A DNA stretch of 64,000 nt, taken from Aquitalea denitrificans. Its GTDB lineage: Bacteria; Pseudomonadota; Gammaproteobacteria; Burkholderiales; Chromobacteriaceae. Positions 1 through 9,101 of the stretch are shown one piece after another. Each line of letters begins with the position of its first letter. Position 1 is the stretch's first letter. The stretch lies in assembly GCF_009856625.1 (NCBI RefSeq), contig NZ_CP047241.1, positions 2,294,001 to 2,358,000 on the forward strand, in the 5' to 3' direction. Both the position numbers and the translations under genes were made by a program. The notes below the pieces were generated by a model. It was given only the letters and a program-made list of their open reading frames with translations, did not search any database and was not told the DNA's origin.

Positions 1-1487
1 TCGACAGTGCCAGCTGGGAATATCTGGTCAAGCCGGGTGATTCGCTGTGGACCTTTGCCGACCAGCATTTATCGTCCCCGGCCTATGTGCCGCGCCTGCA
101 AAAGCTAAACCATATTGCCGACCCCTACCGCCTGTCCCACGGCAGCCGCATCAAGGTGCCCTACCTCTGGGTCAAGCAGCAACCTTCCACGGCCCAGATC
201 GAGGAATTCTCCGGTGAAATCAGCGCGCATGATGCCAGTGGCAAATCACTGCCCATCAGCAAAGACATGCGCTACCCCAAGGGTGTGCAATTCCAGACCG
301 GCAACGATGCCATGCTCAGGCTGCGCTTCGCCGACGGCTCCACCCTGCTACTGAATGCCAACACCAACGCACAGCTGCAAAACGAGATCTACTACCCCAG
401 CACCGGCTCGGCCAGAACCGAAATCAGGCTGGACAAGGGCAACGCCGGCAGTTCGGTGATTCCCAACATCCTGATGCCGGGGCGTTACCAGATTCGCACC
501 CCGTCAGCGGTCACCACCGTGCGTGGCACCGAATTCCGCGTGAGTGCGGAAACCATGGACAGCACCGCCACCGAGGTATTGCGCGGCAAGGTCAAGGTCA
601 ATGGCAACAAGCAGGGGCAGGTTGATGTACCAGCCGGCTTTGGCAGCCTGACCTCCACCAGTGCCAGACCCACCCCGCCAGAGGCATTGCCTGCCGCTCC
701 CGACCTGAGCACCCTGCCCTCAACCAGCAGCTTTAATCCGCCGCTGCTGCAATGGCAGGCTGACCAGCTGGCCGTTGCCTATCGGGTAAAGCTGCGCGGC
801 CCGGGCGCGCAAGGACAACAGCTCGTAGAGCGCACGGTAACAGGCCCGCAGCTATATGCCGCGCTACCGGAAAACGGCAATTACCAGCTATCAGCACGCG
901 CCCGCAATGCCCATGGACTGGAAGGCTATGACAGCAGCCGCACCTTCACGCTGAAAGCCTTCCCGCAGCCGCCGCTGCTGCAGGCCAGTGATGGCGTGCA
1001 AGAAATCCGCGGCAACACTTTCTCCCTGATCCTGGACGCCAGTCCGGCCCGGCCAGTGCAATGGCAGCTGGCGCGCAGCACCGACTTTGCCAGCATCATC
1101 CAGCAACGCACGCTAACCGAAACCGACAGCACCATCGAGCTACCGGACAAGGGCCAGTGGTACTGGCGCGTGGCACGCCTGGATGCCAGCGGCCAAGCCG
1201 GCCCCTACAGCGAGACTCAGGCCGTCAACATGCGCGGACTGTTCGCCACACTCAGGCACTCGGTGCCATCGCTGCTGGCACGACGCTATCCGGTCAACGC
1301 CGCCAGTTATACGCTGACCTTATCCGATCAGGCCGACATGAAAACTGTCCGTTACCGCAACAGCAGATCCCAGCCGGCATGGCCGCTGGCACAGCTGCCA
1401 CACGGCAAGTATTTTGCCCGGCTGGAAGTCAGCGGTGACCATGGCTACCAGGCGGTGGAAACCGTCGAAGAAATCCATCTCCGGTAA
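1..1487 (+). CDS. LysM and FecR domain periplasmic protein (5' partial)
   Basis: The open frame runs in from the window edge (first complete codon at 3), so the true start and any signal peptide lie outside. The first 55 or so residues form a LysM fold (a VKPGDSLW motif, then a KLN...IADPYRLSHG stretch), which binds peptidoglycan. A FecR domain follows at roughly 280-620, with the hallmark TTVRGTEFRV at about 509-538. The rest, about 700-1480, reads as tandem fibronectin-III-like beta domains (GQWYWRVARLDASGQAGPYS). No TonB-sigma partner is visible, so this is not a classical FecR anti-sigma factor. The stop at 1485-1487 lies 4 bp before the CHASE2-GGDEF gene, so the two are almost certainly cotranscribed. 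I infer a cell-wall-anchored sensory partner of that cyclase. Confidence 0.85.
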   Translation, partial: DSASWEYLVKPGDSLWTFADQHLSSPAYVPRLQKLNHIADPYRLSHGSRIKVPYLWVKQQPSTAQIEEFSGEISAHDASGKSLPISKDMRYPKGVQFQTGNDAMLRLRFADGSTLLLNANTNAQLQNEIYYPSTGSARTEIRLDKGNAGSSVIPNILMPGRYQIRTPSAVTTVRGTEFRVSAETMDSTATEVLRGKVKVNGNKQGQVDVPAGFGSLTSTSARPTPPEALPAAPDLSTLPSTSSFNPPLLQWQADQLAVAYRVKLRGPGAQGQQLVERTVTGPQLYAALPENGNYQLSARARNAHGLEGYDSSRTFTLKAFPQPPLLQASDGVQEIRGNTFSLILDASPARPVQWQLARSTDFASIIQQRTLTETDSTIELPDKGQWYWRVARLDASGQAGPYSETQAVNMRGLFATLRHSVPSLLARRYPVNAASYTLTLSDQADMKTVRYRNSRSQPAWPLAQLPHGKYFARLEVSGDHGYQAVETVEEIHLR

Positions 1488-1491
1488 GTCC

Positions 1492-3132
1492 ATGCCTGCA
1501 GACACATCCAGATCCGCATCGGGCAAATCCAGGCTACGGCAACTGCTGCCCTTGCTTGCCGGCTTTATCGGCGCACTGCTGGTACTGGCTGCGCCCCTGC
1601 AACGGCTGGATAACTGGCTTTACGATGCAGCACTGAGCTGGCATACGCTGGACAAATCAGCGGACGACCCCATCCTCATCGAGGTGGACAATCGCAGCCT
1701 GGCGGAAATGGGCAGTTGGCCTTGGCCACGTGAACTACATGCCCGGTTGCTGGATCAGCTGCAATCCGCCCGCGCTGTCGGCCTGGATATTGCCCTGGCC
1801 GAGAGCACGCTGGCCAGCAGCAAGCCAGATCAGGCACTGGCTGCCGCCATGCAGCGCAACGGCAAAGTCGTCAGCCCGGTGTTTCCGGAAAGCAACGCCA
1901 AGGGGCTGACGGAAACCCGGCCGCTGCCGCTGTTCGAGGCGGCATCCAACCGGCTGGGCCATACCGATTTCGAACGCGATACCGATGGCGTGGTCCGCCG
2001 CACCTATCTGCGGGCAGGACTGGGCAGCCCGGACCACCCGGGCTTTGCGCGCGCGGTTCTGGATGTAGCACAGGGCAAACCGGCCGCGCCAGCAGCACAT
2101 GCCTTTCATGGTCGCGATGAACCCTGGGTTCGCGCCGACGAAGTCATGGTGCCATTTGCTGGCGGCAACCTGCCCTTCGAGCGCCTGTCCTACATCGACG
2201 CCTTATCCGGCGTCAGCAAGGATTACTTCCGCAACCGCATCGTGCTGATTGGCGTGACTGCCGCCGGTCTTGGCGACATGCACGGCACGCCGGTATCAGA
2301 CAATGCAGCAGGCATGCCCGGTGTTGTCATCAATGCCTACCTGCTGCGCGGCCTGCAAGATGGCACGCTGATCCATCCGCTCAGCCTGCCAGCCCAGGCC
2401 TTGCTCACCCTGCTGCTGATCGTGCTGCTGGACTACAGCCTTGCCCCGCGCGGCCAGCAACGCAATGCACTGCTAATCTATACAGCAGCGGCCTTGCTTG
2501 TCGGGATGGGCAGCCTGTTGCTGCTTGAACTGGGGCATCTCTGGTTTGCCCCCATCAGCAGCATGCTGCTGGTGCTGCTATGCGGTTTCGCCCGCTTCAT
2601 CTCACGCCAGGCCAGTCTGCAAACGCTGGCCACCACGGATGGGCTTACCCAATTAGCCAATCGCCGGCATTTTGACGAGGTTTTCATTCCGGCCATCGAA
2701 CGCCAGCGCAATACCCGGCAGCCGCTGGCTTTCGTGCTGCTGGATATTGATCACTTCAAGCTTTACAACGACCAGTACGGTCACTATGCCGGCGATGTCA
2801 TTCTCAAGCGGGTTGCCCATGTGCTGCGCGAGTCCTTCAGCCGCAAAGGAGTATTACCGGCCAGACTGGGGGGTGAGGAGTTTGGCGTACTGATGCCAGG
2901 CACCAGCATGCAGGATGCCGTGGATGCCGCCGAGGTATTCCGCCAGCGGCTGGAAGATCTGGACCTGCCGCACGATGGCAGCCCCCTGCTCAAGGTAACC
3001 TGTAGCATAGGCGTGGCCGCCCGCATTCCGCAGCCGGACGATACCGCCCAGCGTATTTATGAAGAAGCCGACGGCGCGCTATACATTGCCAAGCGCTCCG
3101 GGCGCAATGTAGTCAGCCCGGCATCCAGCTGA
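1492..3132 (+). CDS. CHASE2 domain diguanylate cyclase
   Basis: The 546-residue membrane protein would make cyclic di-GMP from two GTP in response to an extracytoplasmic cue. One N-terminal membrane helix (about residues 18-35) precedes a periplasmic CHASE2 domain starting at DDPILIEVDNRSLAEMGSWPWP. Three closely spaced helices follow (about 300-395), then a cytoplasmic GGDEF domain. The catalytic loop reads GGEEF at residues 460-464, an active form. The position that would carry the RxxD inhibitory site reads RKGV, so product feedback through the I-site is probably absent. I chose ATG 1492 because it follows the previous stop by 4 bp; an in-frame ATG at 1414 would overlap that gene by 74 bp. 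There is no PAS or EAL domain. Confidence 0.9.
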   Translation: MPADTSRSASGKSRLRQLLPLLAGFIGALLVLAAPLQRLDNWLYDAALSWHTLDKSADDPILIEVDNRSLAEMGSWPWPRELHARLLDQLQSARAVGLDIALAESTLASSKPDQALAAAMQRNGKVVSPVFPESNAKGLTETRPLPLFEAASNRLGHTDFERDTDGVVRRTYLRAGLGSPDHPGFARAVLDVAQGKPAAPAAHAFHGRDEPWVRADEVMVPFAGGNLPFERLSYIDALSGVSKDYFRNRIVLIGVTAAGLGDMHGTPVSDNAAGMPGVVINAYLLRGLQDGTLIHPLSLPAQALLTLLLIVLLDYSLAPRGQQRNALLIYTAAALLVGMGSLLLLELGHLWFAPISSMLLVLLCGFARFISRQASLQTLATTDGLTQLANRRHFDEVFIPAIERQRNTRQPLAFVLLDIDHFKLYNDQYGHYAGDVILKRVAHVLRESFSRKGVLPARLGGEEFGVLMPGTSMQDAVDAAEVFRQRLEDLDLPHDGSPLLKVTCSIGVAARIPQPDDTAQRIYEEADGALYIAKRSGRNVVSPASS

Positions 3133-3154
3133 GCTGGGGCTCCGGCGCACAAGC

Positions 3155-3184
3155 AAAAAGCCACAACTTCGGTTGTGGCTTTTG
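3155..3184. terminator. bidirectional rho-independent terminator
   Basis: A stem of AAAAGCCACAAC and its complement closes on a TTCG tetraloop, with A-rich and T-rich flanks on opposite sides. It lies between the convergent cyclase and ferredoxin genes and can serve both. Confidence 0.85.
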
Positions 3185-3210
3185 CATTGCAGCCGTTGGT
3201 CGATGGCCGC

Positions 3211-3555
3211 TCAGTCCTGCGGGCACACCACCAGCCAGTCGTATTCGCCCACCGGCACATGGCAGGCCAGCCGCCAGCCGGTGGAAATATCCGGCCAGCG
3301 TTCTGCTCCCGCCAGGCCTGCGTCAATCAGACCGGCCCGCAACAGCACATTGCGCTCTTTGCGAGCTGGCATCACCACTTGCTCAGGACCGGCATGACGG
3401 ATGCGCACCTTGCAGGTGCCGCATGTCCCCTGCCCACAACGCCAATGCAGAGGAACATCAGCCAGTCTGGCCACATCCAGCAGCAAGTCGCCGGCACTGG
3501 CTTCCACCTCGGCCAGCAGTTGCTCATTACCATCGACAAAACGCAGTAGCGGCAT
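3211..3555 (-). CDS. 2Fe-2S ferredoxin-like protein
   Basis: This 114-residue protein has the plant-type ferredoxin cluster motif C40-x4-C45-x2-C48 (CGQGTCGTC) and a distal C98 in LACHVP, the expected fourth ligand. The spacing to the last cysteine is longer than in short plant ferredoxins. The likely role is a cytoplasmic single-electron carrier; the partner enzyme is unknown. Its start is 2 bp after the moeA stop, and mobB, moeA and this gene read as one operon, so a link to molybdoenzymes is possible but inferred only from position. Confidence 0.85.
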   Translation of the reverse strand: MPLLRFVDGNEQLLAEVEASAGDLLLDVARLADVPLHWRCGQGTCGTCKVRIRHAGPEQVVMPARKERNVLLRAGLIDAGLAGAERWPDISTGWRLACHVPVGEYDWLVVCPQD

Positions 3556-3557
3556 GT

Positions 3558-4751
3558 TTACACCGCGATGGACAACAAGGCCAGCATGTCACCCGGCACC
3601 ACCTGCTGCCCCGGAGCCAGGCGCACCAGACCATCCGCCCAGGCGCAGGAGGTAAGCACACCGGAGCCCTGATTGGGATAGCGTTGCAACTGCCACTGGC
3701 CATCCTGCTGCACCAGTTTCACCCGTAGAAACTCTTCCCGGCGCGCGTCCGGACGCTCCCAGGCAAAGCCCGCCGGGTATCGTGCCGGAGCGGTGTCGGT
3801 CTCGGTCAGCAAGCCGGCACAGCGCTGCAGATAGGGCTTGACCAATACCTGATAGGTGACAAAGCCGGAAACCGGGTTGCCCGGCAAACCGATGAAGCCA
3901 GCCTGGCCCACCTTGCCGCTGGCCAGCGGCTTACCCGGCTTGATGGCAATTTTCCACAGATCCAGGCTGCCTTCGGCCTCCACCGCCGCCTTGACGTGGT
4001 CTTCCTCGCCCACCGATACGCCGCCGCAAGTCATGATCACATCGGCCAGCGCCGCCGCATCCTGCAGGATTTCACGGGTACGGCTGAGCGAATCCGGCAC
4101 GATGCCCAGATCAGTCACTTCACACCCCAGACGCATCAGCTCCGGCACCAGCCAGTAACGGTTGGAATTGTAGATATGGCCCGGTACCAGCGGCTGGCCA
4201 GGCTCGGTCAGTTCGTCACCGGTAAAGAACACGGCCACGCGCAAGGGCCGGTAAACCGTCAGCGCCGGCACACCGATAGAAGCAGCCAAACCCAGATCAG
4301 CCGTAGCCAGCATTTTCCCGGCAGCCAGCACGGTAGCACCCTGGCAGATATCCTCGCCAGCCCGGCGGATGTTTTGCCCCGGCTTCACCGGCTGGGTAAA
4401 AGTCACCTGGCCATCGTCCTGTACCTCGGCCTGCTCCTGCATCACTACCGCATCAGCACCGGCAGGAATGGGCGCACCGGTAAAGATGCGCGCCACCGTG
4501 CCAGCTGGCAAAGGCTGCGGCTGGCAGCCCGCCGGAATGCGCTGCGATACCGGCAGCGGGCCGCTGCCATCGGCACTGCTCAGCGCATAGCCGTCCATGG
4601 CGCTATTGTCCTGCGGCGGCACATCGACGGTAGCCAGCACCGGCTCGGCCAGGATACGGCCCAGCGCTTGCAGCAGGGGAAGGCTTTCAGTGGTGCGGAC
4701 AACCTGGGCGCGCTGCAATAGCCAGTCGCGTGCTTGATCAACGGTGAGCAT
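3558..4751 (-). CDS. moeA: molybdopterin molybdenumtransferase MoeA
   Basis: MoeA inserts molybdate into adenylylated molybdopterin to form Moco. The 397-residue length fits the family. Recognisable motifs are QDNSAMDGYAL, the RIFTGAPIPAGADAVVMQE segment, the MoCF-binding GGVSVGEEDHVK loop and LPGNPVSGFVTYQ. I place the start at MLTVDQARDWLLQ (ATG at 4751); the longer frame upstream is the overlapping 3' end of mobB. The two genes overlap by 14 bp, indicating translational coupling. Confidence 0.95.
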   Translation of the reverse strand: MLTVDQARDWLLQRAQVVRTTESLPLLQALGRILAEPVLATVDVPPQDNSAMDGYALSSADGSGPLPVSQRIPAGCQPQPLPAGTVARIFTGAPIPAGADAVVMQEQAEVQDDGQVTFTQPVKPGQNIRRAGEDICQGATVLAAGKMLATADLGLAASIGVPALTVYRPLRVAVFFTGDELTEPGQPLVPGHIYNSNRYWLVPELMRLGCEVTDLGIVPDSLSRTREILQDAAALADVIMTCGGVSVGEEDHVKAAVEAEGSLDLWKIAIKPGKPLASGKVGQAGFIGLPGNPVSGFVTYQVLVKPYLQRCAGLLTETDTAPARYPAGFAWERPDARREEFLRVKLVQQDGQWQLQRYPNQGSGVLTSCAWADGLVRLAPGQQVVPGDMLALLSIAV

Positions 4752-5247
4752 CGTGTTGGGTTTCCAGAAGGGCAAGAATGAAACGGGCCACGCCGTCGGC
4801 ATCATCACGCCGGAAGCGGGGTAAATCGACAGGGACATCGGCATCACTGATCAGCGCCAGCACGGCGGGGTCATGCAGGCACAACGGCGCATGTCCCAAT
4901 GCCGGATCATAGACCTCCAGCCGGGGATGGGATTCGTGCTTGAAGCCTTCGGCCAGCACCAGATCGCAGGGCCGCAAGGCCGCCACATGGGTTGCCAGCG
5001 GGGCATCGTTGCCTTGCGGCATGGTTTCCACCAGCAGGCGGCGGCGTGCACCGGCCAGCAGTACCTGACGCGCTCCAGCCTCGCGGTGTCGCCAGCTGTC
5101 CTTGCCAGGCTGATCCCAATCGACATCGTGATGGGTATGCTTGATCACGGCAACATCGACACCGGCCGCACACAACAAGGGAATGACCTTTTCCAGCAAG
5201 GTGGTCTTGCCACTGCCGGAATAGCCAGCAACGCCCAGGACATACAT
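4738..5247 (-). CDS. mobB: molybdopterin-guanine dinucleotide biosynthesis protein MobB
   Basis: This 169-residue P-loop GTPase helps MobA form the guanine dinucleotide version of the cofactor. The Walker A motif GYSGSGKTT lies at residues 8-16, followed by VIKHTHHDVDWDQPGKDSWRHREAGA and VLAEGFKHE, both typical of MobB. The start ATG at 5247 (MYVLGVAGYSG) matches the family N-terminus; upstream in-frame codons look non-coding. It is first in an operon with moeA. mobA is not in the window. Confidence 0.93.
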   Translation of the reverse strand: MYVLGVAGYSGSGKTTLLEKVIPLLCAAGVDVAVIKHTHHDVDWDQPGKDSWRHREAGARQVLLAGARRRLLVETMPQGNDAPLATHVAALRPCDLVLAEGFKHESHPRLEVYDPALGHAPLCLHDPAVLALISDADVPVDLPRFRRDDADGVARFILALLETQHDAHR

Positions 5248-5365
5248 GATGACAACATCCAATAAAAAGGGGTTGGCCGGCATCATAACATGCAGGCCAA
5301 CCCCGTTCTTCCATCTGACGAACTAGTCCTGCCAAGCGTATTGCCTGACGTTTCTGCCTGGCAGC

Positions 5366-5584
5366 TCAGGCAACTGCCCGGGCCAATGGCACGGGCTGAC
5401 CTTCAACCTGTTCGAATCGTTTCCAGTCCACAATCATCACCTGACTCAGGCCGCAATCCATCGCCAGCTGGGCTTCTATTTCCTCCAGCACCTGATGACA
5501 ATGAATACTGCCATTGATGGCAACCTCGGCACGACGCATGACAGTGTCGTCAGGCGTGACAAACCAGATGCAATACCGACTCAT
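5366..5584 (-). CDS. small protein of unknown function (72 aa)
   Basis: I do not recognise a family. The start at 5584 (MSRYCIWFVTP) is set by a very strong Shine-Dalgarno stretch (GGAGAGGAGGG) 7-17 bases upstream, which is good evidence that the gene is translated. The product is soluble, with two cysteines and a single histidine pair (SIHCHQ). The middle (VLEEIEAQLAMDCGLSQVMIVDWKRFEQ) could form an alpha-beta unit. It stands alone between mobB and the aotO-like gene, with about 120 bp on its 3' side and 163 bp on its 5' side. Confidence 0.65.
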   Translation of the reverse strand: MSRYCIWFVTPDDTVMRRAEVAINGSIHCHQVLEEIEAQLAMDCGLSQVMIVDWKRFEQVEGQPVPLARAVA

Positions 5585-5747
5585 GCTTTCCCTCCTCTCC
5601 TGCGGGATGCTCAACACTATCAATATCAGTGCAAGCGGCATGAAACTTCAAGTTTTCAGGAATGCCAACCCGGCTCTGCCATGCCTTGGGACGGAAAAGG
5701 CGACAGATCAGGCTCCTGCTCTTGCCATCTTCCCGCTGGAAGTCTAA

Positions 5748-6875
5748 TCAGGCACCCAGCAGGTTTTTCTTGCCCAAGGGTGCCGCACCGGCAATCTTGG
5801 CGACGGTACTGCCACGCGTAACATAGGGATGGCGGGCAAACACATAGAACACGCCATCTGTTCCGGCACGCAAGGTGGTAGCCGTAGCAGCAATCGGATC
5901 AATCACATCGGCAATGGCATCTCCGGCATGAACCACGCTGCCCAGTTCGGCCAGCATCACGATAACGCCGGCATGCGGTGCAATCAGCGTTTCCGAGCCG
6001 TGCAGCGGCGTGGCCGGGTGCGGCAGCGCCGGCACTGCCACCGGCGGCGCGCAAATCACGCCACACGCAGTCAGATAATGCAGGATGGCCTGGCTATCCT
6101 GTCCGGCCAACGTGTAATTGACATCGCCCTCACCACGCAGCTCCACGGTCACCGCCACACTATCGAATGGCACCGGGAATTGCGGCAAGGCAGCACGGAT
6201 TTTGGCCCAGGGCAGGAAGATGGCCTCATCAAAAGGCATCACGCCATATTCATCTGCCAGCAGCGAGGCGCCACATTGCAGATGTGCCGCCAGCGGCTCC
6301 ACCAGCGGCCAGTGTTCGCTATGCGCGTAAATATGGACCGGCCCGGCAAAATCACAGTGCAGATCCAGCACCAGGTCCGCATCCAGCGCCAGCAGATGCA
6401 GGGTCTGGCGCAGGCTTTGCAGCTCGCTGTTGACGGCCTGACCGGCAATGGCAGTGCGCAAGGCCTGCCGGATGATGCTGCGGTTGGCATCGATATCCGG
6501 CGTCAGTTGCTGTTCCAGCTGCGGGATGATCTGTGCCGAGGGCTCGCTGTAGAGCCGGTTAAAGTTTTCACCGGTTTCCAGATCAAAACGGCCCTGCGGC
6601 TGATAGTGCAGCTGCTGGGCAAGACCAATGGGATTAGCCACCGGCACCAGCACGATTTCCGCCTGCAGCAGGCCGCGCGCTTCCAGATCGGCCAACTGCT
6701 GACGCAGCAGGTGGGCCACCAGCATGCCGGGAATCTCCCCCGCATGCAGGCTGGCCTGGATATACACCTTGCGCGGCCACCCGCCGCTGCCTGCCGCCGG
6801 GCCAAAATGAAAACTGGTAATGCTGCGCTGGGTGCCCAGGCTGGGCGACAGTAGCGGGTGGATTTCCGTACGCAT
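5748..6875 (-). CDS. succinylglutamate desuccinylase/aspartoacylase family protein (AotO-like)
   Basis: This is a 375-residue zinc-dependent M14-related amidohydrolase. Zinc ligands are visible as H44-x-x-E47 in ASLHAGEIPG and a second histidine in LVLDLHCDF. The C-terminal domain (about 285-375) resembles a biotinyl-like beta fold, as in AstE relatives. It is the last gene of an operon with amino-acid ABC transporter genes. The same combination occurs in the Pseudomonas arginine/ornithine locus aotJQMOP, where aotO is this kind of enzyme. The substrate is unknown; an N-acylated basic amino acid is a reasonable inference. Confidence 0.85.
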   Translation of the reverse strand: MRTEIHPLLSPSLGTQRSITSFHFGPAAGSGGWPRKVYIQASLHAGEIPGMLVAHLLRQQLADLEARGLLQAEIVLVPVANPIGLAQQLHYQPQGRFDLETGENFNRLYSEPSAQIIPQLEQQLTPDIDANRSIIRQALRTAIAGQAVNSELQSLRQTLHLLALDADLVLDLHCDFAGPVHIYAHSEHWPLVEPLAAHLQCGASLLADEYGVMPFDEAIFLPWAKIRAALPQFPVPFDSVAVTVELRGEGDVNYTLAGQDSQAILHYLTACGVICAPPVAVPALPHPATPLHGSETLIAPHAGVIVMLAELGSVVHAGDAIADVIDPIAATATTLRAGTDGVFYVFARHPYVTRGSTVAKIAGAAPLGKKNLLGA

Positions 6876-6908
6876 GAATGACTCCTGATGATTGGGATGC
6901 GGGCAGTG

Positions 6909-7676
6909 TTACTTCAGGCTGCCAGACAAAAACTGCTGCAGACGCTCGCTTTTGGGCTGACTGAGCACCGTAGCCGGGTGCCCTTCTTCCTCGATCCGGC
7001 CCTGATGCAGAAAGATGACATGGTTGGACACATTGCGGGCAAAGCCCATTTCATGGGTCACCACCACCATGGTGCGGCCCTCCTCGGCCAGTGCCTGCAT
7101 CACGCGCAATACCTCGCCGACCAGTTCCGGGTCCAGCGCCGAAGTCGGCTCATCAAACAGCATCACTTCCGGCTCCATCGCCAGCGCCCGGGCAATGGCT
7201 ACCCGTTGCTGCTGGCCGCCGGACAGGTGCGAGGGATATTTGTTTTCCTGCTGTTCAGTCAGCCCTACCTTGGTCAGGTATTTACGTGCGCGCTGCAAGG
7301 CTTCGTCGCGGGACAGCCCCAGCACATGCATGGGCGCTTCGATAATGTTTTCCAGCACCGTCATGTGCGACCACAGATTGAAATGCTGGAACACCATGGA
7401 CAGCTCGGTGCGCATTTTCTGCAATTGTTTCGGATCACGCGGACGCTGGCTACCTTTTTTGTCCAGCTCGGTCTGCAGCACTTCGCCGTTCAGGCTGATT
7501 TCCCCGGCGCAGGGCTGTTCCAGAAAATTGATGCAGCGCAGAAAGGTGCTCTTGCCCGAACCGGACGAGCCGATGATGCTGATCACATCGCCGGCCTTGG
7601 CCTTGAGCGACACCCCCTTCAGCACTTCATGCTGGCCATATTTTTTATGCAGATCATTCACAGTCAGTTTGTACAT
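6909..7676 (-). CDS. polar/basic amino acid ABC transporter, ATP-binding subunit (HisP/AotP-like)
   Basis: The 255-residue ATPase has Walker A GSSGSGKS at residues 36-43, signature LSGGQQQRVAIARAL, Walker B VMLFDEPTSALDP and the switch histidine in VVVTHEMGFA. The N-terminal sequence and length match HisP/AotP of the PAAT family, importing histidine, arginine, lysine or ornithine. It lies between the two permease genes and the desuccinylase-like gene, all on the minus strand with gaps of 23-33 bp. Confidence 0.93.
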   Translation of the reverse strand: MYKLTVNDLHKKYGQHEVLKGVSLKAKAGDVISIIGSSGSGKSTFLRCINFLEQPCAGEISLNGEVLQTELDKKGSQRPRDPKQLQKMRTELSMVFQHFNLWSHMTVLENIIEAPMHVLGLSRDEALQRARKYLTKVGLTEQQENKYPSHLSGGQQQRVAIARALAMEPEVMLFDEPTSALDPELVGEVLRVMQALAEEGRTMVVVTHEMGFARNVSNHVIFLHQGRIEEEGHPATVLSQPKSERLQQFLSGSLK

Positions 7677-7699
7677 GACAACTCTCCAGACTCCGGAAA

Positions 7700-8413
7700 T
7701 CAGTGGCCCATCGGGCGCAAAAAGGCTAACCAGCGGTTTTCACACTGACGGAACAGCCATACCAGTCCAAAAGCAATGCAGGCATACAGCACGGCGGCGA
7801 TGCCAAAGGCTTCGAACGATGCGTAGGTAGCCGCATTGACATCGCGCGCCACCTTGAGGATGTCCGGCACGGTGGCGGTAAAGGCCACGGTGGTGGCATG
7901 CAGCATCAGGATGACTTCATTGCTGTAGTAAGGCAGCGCCCGGCGCAACATGGCGGGGATGATGATGCGGGTGTATTTGACCCAGGGCGACATGCCCAGT
8001 GCGCTCGCCGCCTCGATCTCGCCATAGGGAATGGCACGAATGGCACCGGCAAAGATTTCGGTGGTGTAGGCACAGGTATTCAGCGCAAAAGCCAGGATGG
8101 TGCAGTTGATGCCCTCACGGAAGAAGTGCTCCAGCAACTCCACCGAACGCACCACGTGCAAGCTGTAGATGCCGGAATAAAAGATCAGCAGCTGGATATA
8201 CAGCGGTGTGCCGCGGAATACATAGGTATAGAACCACACCGGCCGGCTGATCCAGCGGCGTGACGATACCCGTGCCACTGCCAGCGGCACCGACAGGCAA
8301 AAACCACACAGCACCGAGGCGATCAGCAGCCACAAGGTCATCGCCACGCCAGACAGATGGTAGCCGTCATTCCACAGCCAGGCCTGCCAGTAGTCGTGAA
8401 TGATATCGATCAT
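7700..8413 (-). CDS. amino acid ABC transporter permease (HisM/AotM-like)
   Basis: This 237-residue inner-membrane subunit carries the ABC importer EAA loop (GAIRAIPYGEIEAASALGMS) that docks on the ATPase. Several hydrophobic helices are present. The length and the ending (WLFRQCENRWLAFLRPMGH) resemble HisM. Its ATG overlaps the stop of the preceding permease gene by 4 bp (ATGA), as usual for the heterodimeric QM pair. Confidence 0.92.
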   Translation of the reverse strand: MIDIIHDYWQAWLWNDGYHLSGVAMTLWLLIASVLCGFCLSVPLAVARVSSRRWISRPVWFYTYVFRGTPLYIQLLIFYSGIYSLHVVRSVELLEHFFREGINCTILAFALNTCAYTTEIFAGAIRAIPYGEIEAASALGMSPWVKYTRIIIPAMLRRALPYYSNEVILMLHATTVAFTATVPDILKVARDVNAATYASFEAFGIAAVLYACIAFGLVWLFRQCENRWLAFLRPMGH

Positions 8414-9099
8414 AGAACCGCCTTTCGTACGCCGGCCGAGTAATGGCTTTCCAGCCAGAGCAGCACCAGATTGGAAACCGTGGTGATCAGCAGATACATC
8501 AGCGCGCCCACCACGGCAAACAGGAACATCTGCATGGTGGCCTTGCCCGCGTCCTGGGTGGCCTTGACGATATCAGCCAGCCCGATGATGGATACCAGCG
8601 CGGTGGCCTTGACCAGCACCTGCCAGTTATTGGCGATGCCGGGCAAGGCAAAGCGCATCATTTGCGGAAACAGCACGCGGCGAAAGCTCTGCCACGGCGT
8701 CATGCCATAGGCGATGGCGGCTTCGATCTGCCCGGCTGGCACCGACAGAAAGGCTCCACGGAAGGTTTCGGTAAAGTAGGCACCATAAATGAAAGCCAGG
8801 GTCACCACGCCGGCCAGAAAGGGATCGATATCGATCTGCGCCATGCCCAGCGCCTCGGTGCACTGGTTCAGGCCCAGTTGCAAGCTGTAGAACAGCAGCA
8901 GCATCAGCACCAGATCAGGCACGCTGCGGATCAGCGTGGTATAGGCCGTGGCCCAGCCGCGCAGCAATCTGGCTTTGGACAGCCTGGAGCTGGCACCGGC
9001 CAGACCGATCAGCATGGACAACAGCAGGGAAAGTAGTGACAGCTTCAAGGTCACCCAACTGCCCGCCAGAATGAGCGGGCCAAATCCGGACAGGAACAT
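8410..9099 (-). CDS. amino acid ABC transporter permease (HisQ/AotQ-like)
   Basis: This 229-residue permease is the partner of the following HisM-like gene. It has an N-terminal helix (GFGPLILAGSWVTLKLSLLS) and an EAA loop around SVPAGQIEAAIAYGMTP. It is the first recognisable gene of the importer operon. In aot/his operons a periplasmic binding protein gene normally precedes it. Here only a 37-codon ORF fits in the gap, and the next upstream gene is an unrelated DNA glycosylase. Confidence 0.92.
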   Translation of the reverse strand: MFLSGFGPLILAGSWVTLKLSLLSLLLSMLIGLAGASSRLSKARLLRGWATAYTTLIRSVPDLVLMLLLFYSLQLGLNQCTEALGMAQIDIDPFLAGVVTLAFIYGAYFTETFRGAFLSVPAGQIEAAIAYGMTPWQSFRRVLFPQMMRFALPGIANNWQVLVKATALVSIIGLADIVKATQDAGKATMQMFLFAVVGALMYLLITTVSNLVLLWLESHYSAGVRKAVL

Positions 9100-9101
9100 G
9101 G

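Noticed and set aside
1..1487. FecR as anti-sigma factor of an iron-uptake system
   Set aside because: No sigma factor or TonB receptor is adjacent, and the LysM and fibronectin-like domains point to a different class of FecR protein.
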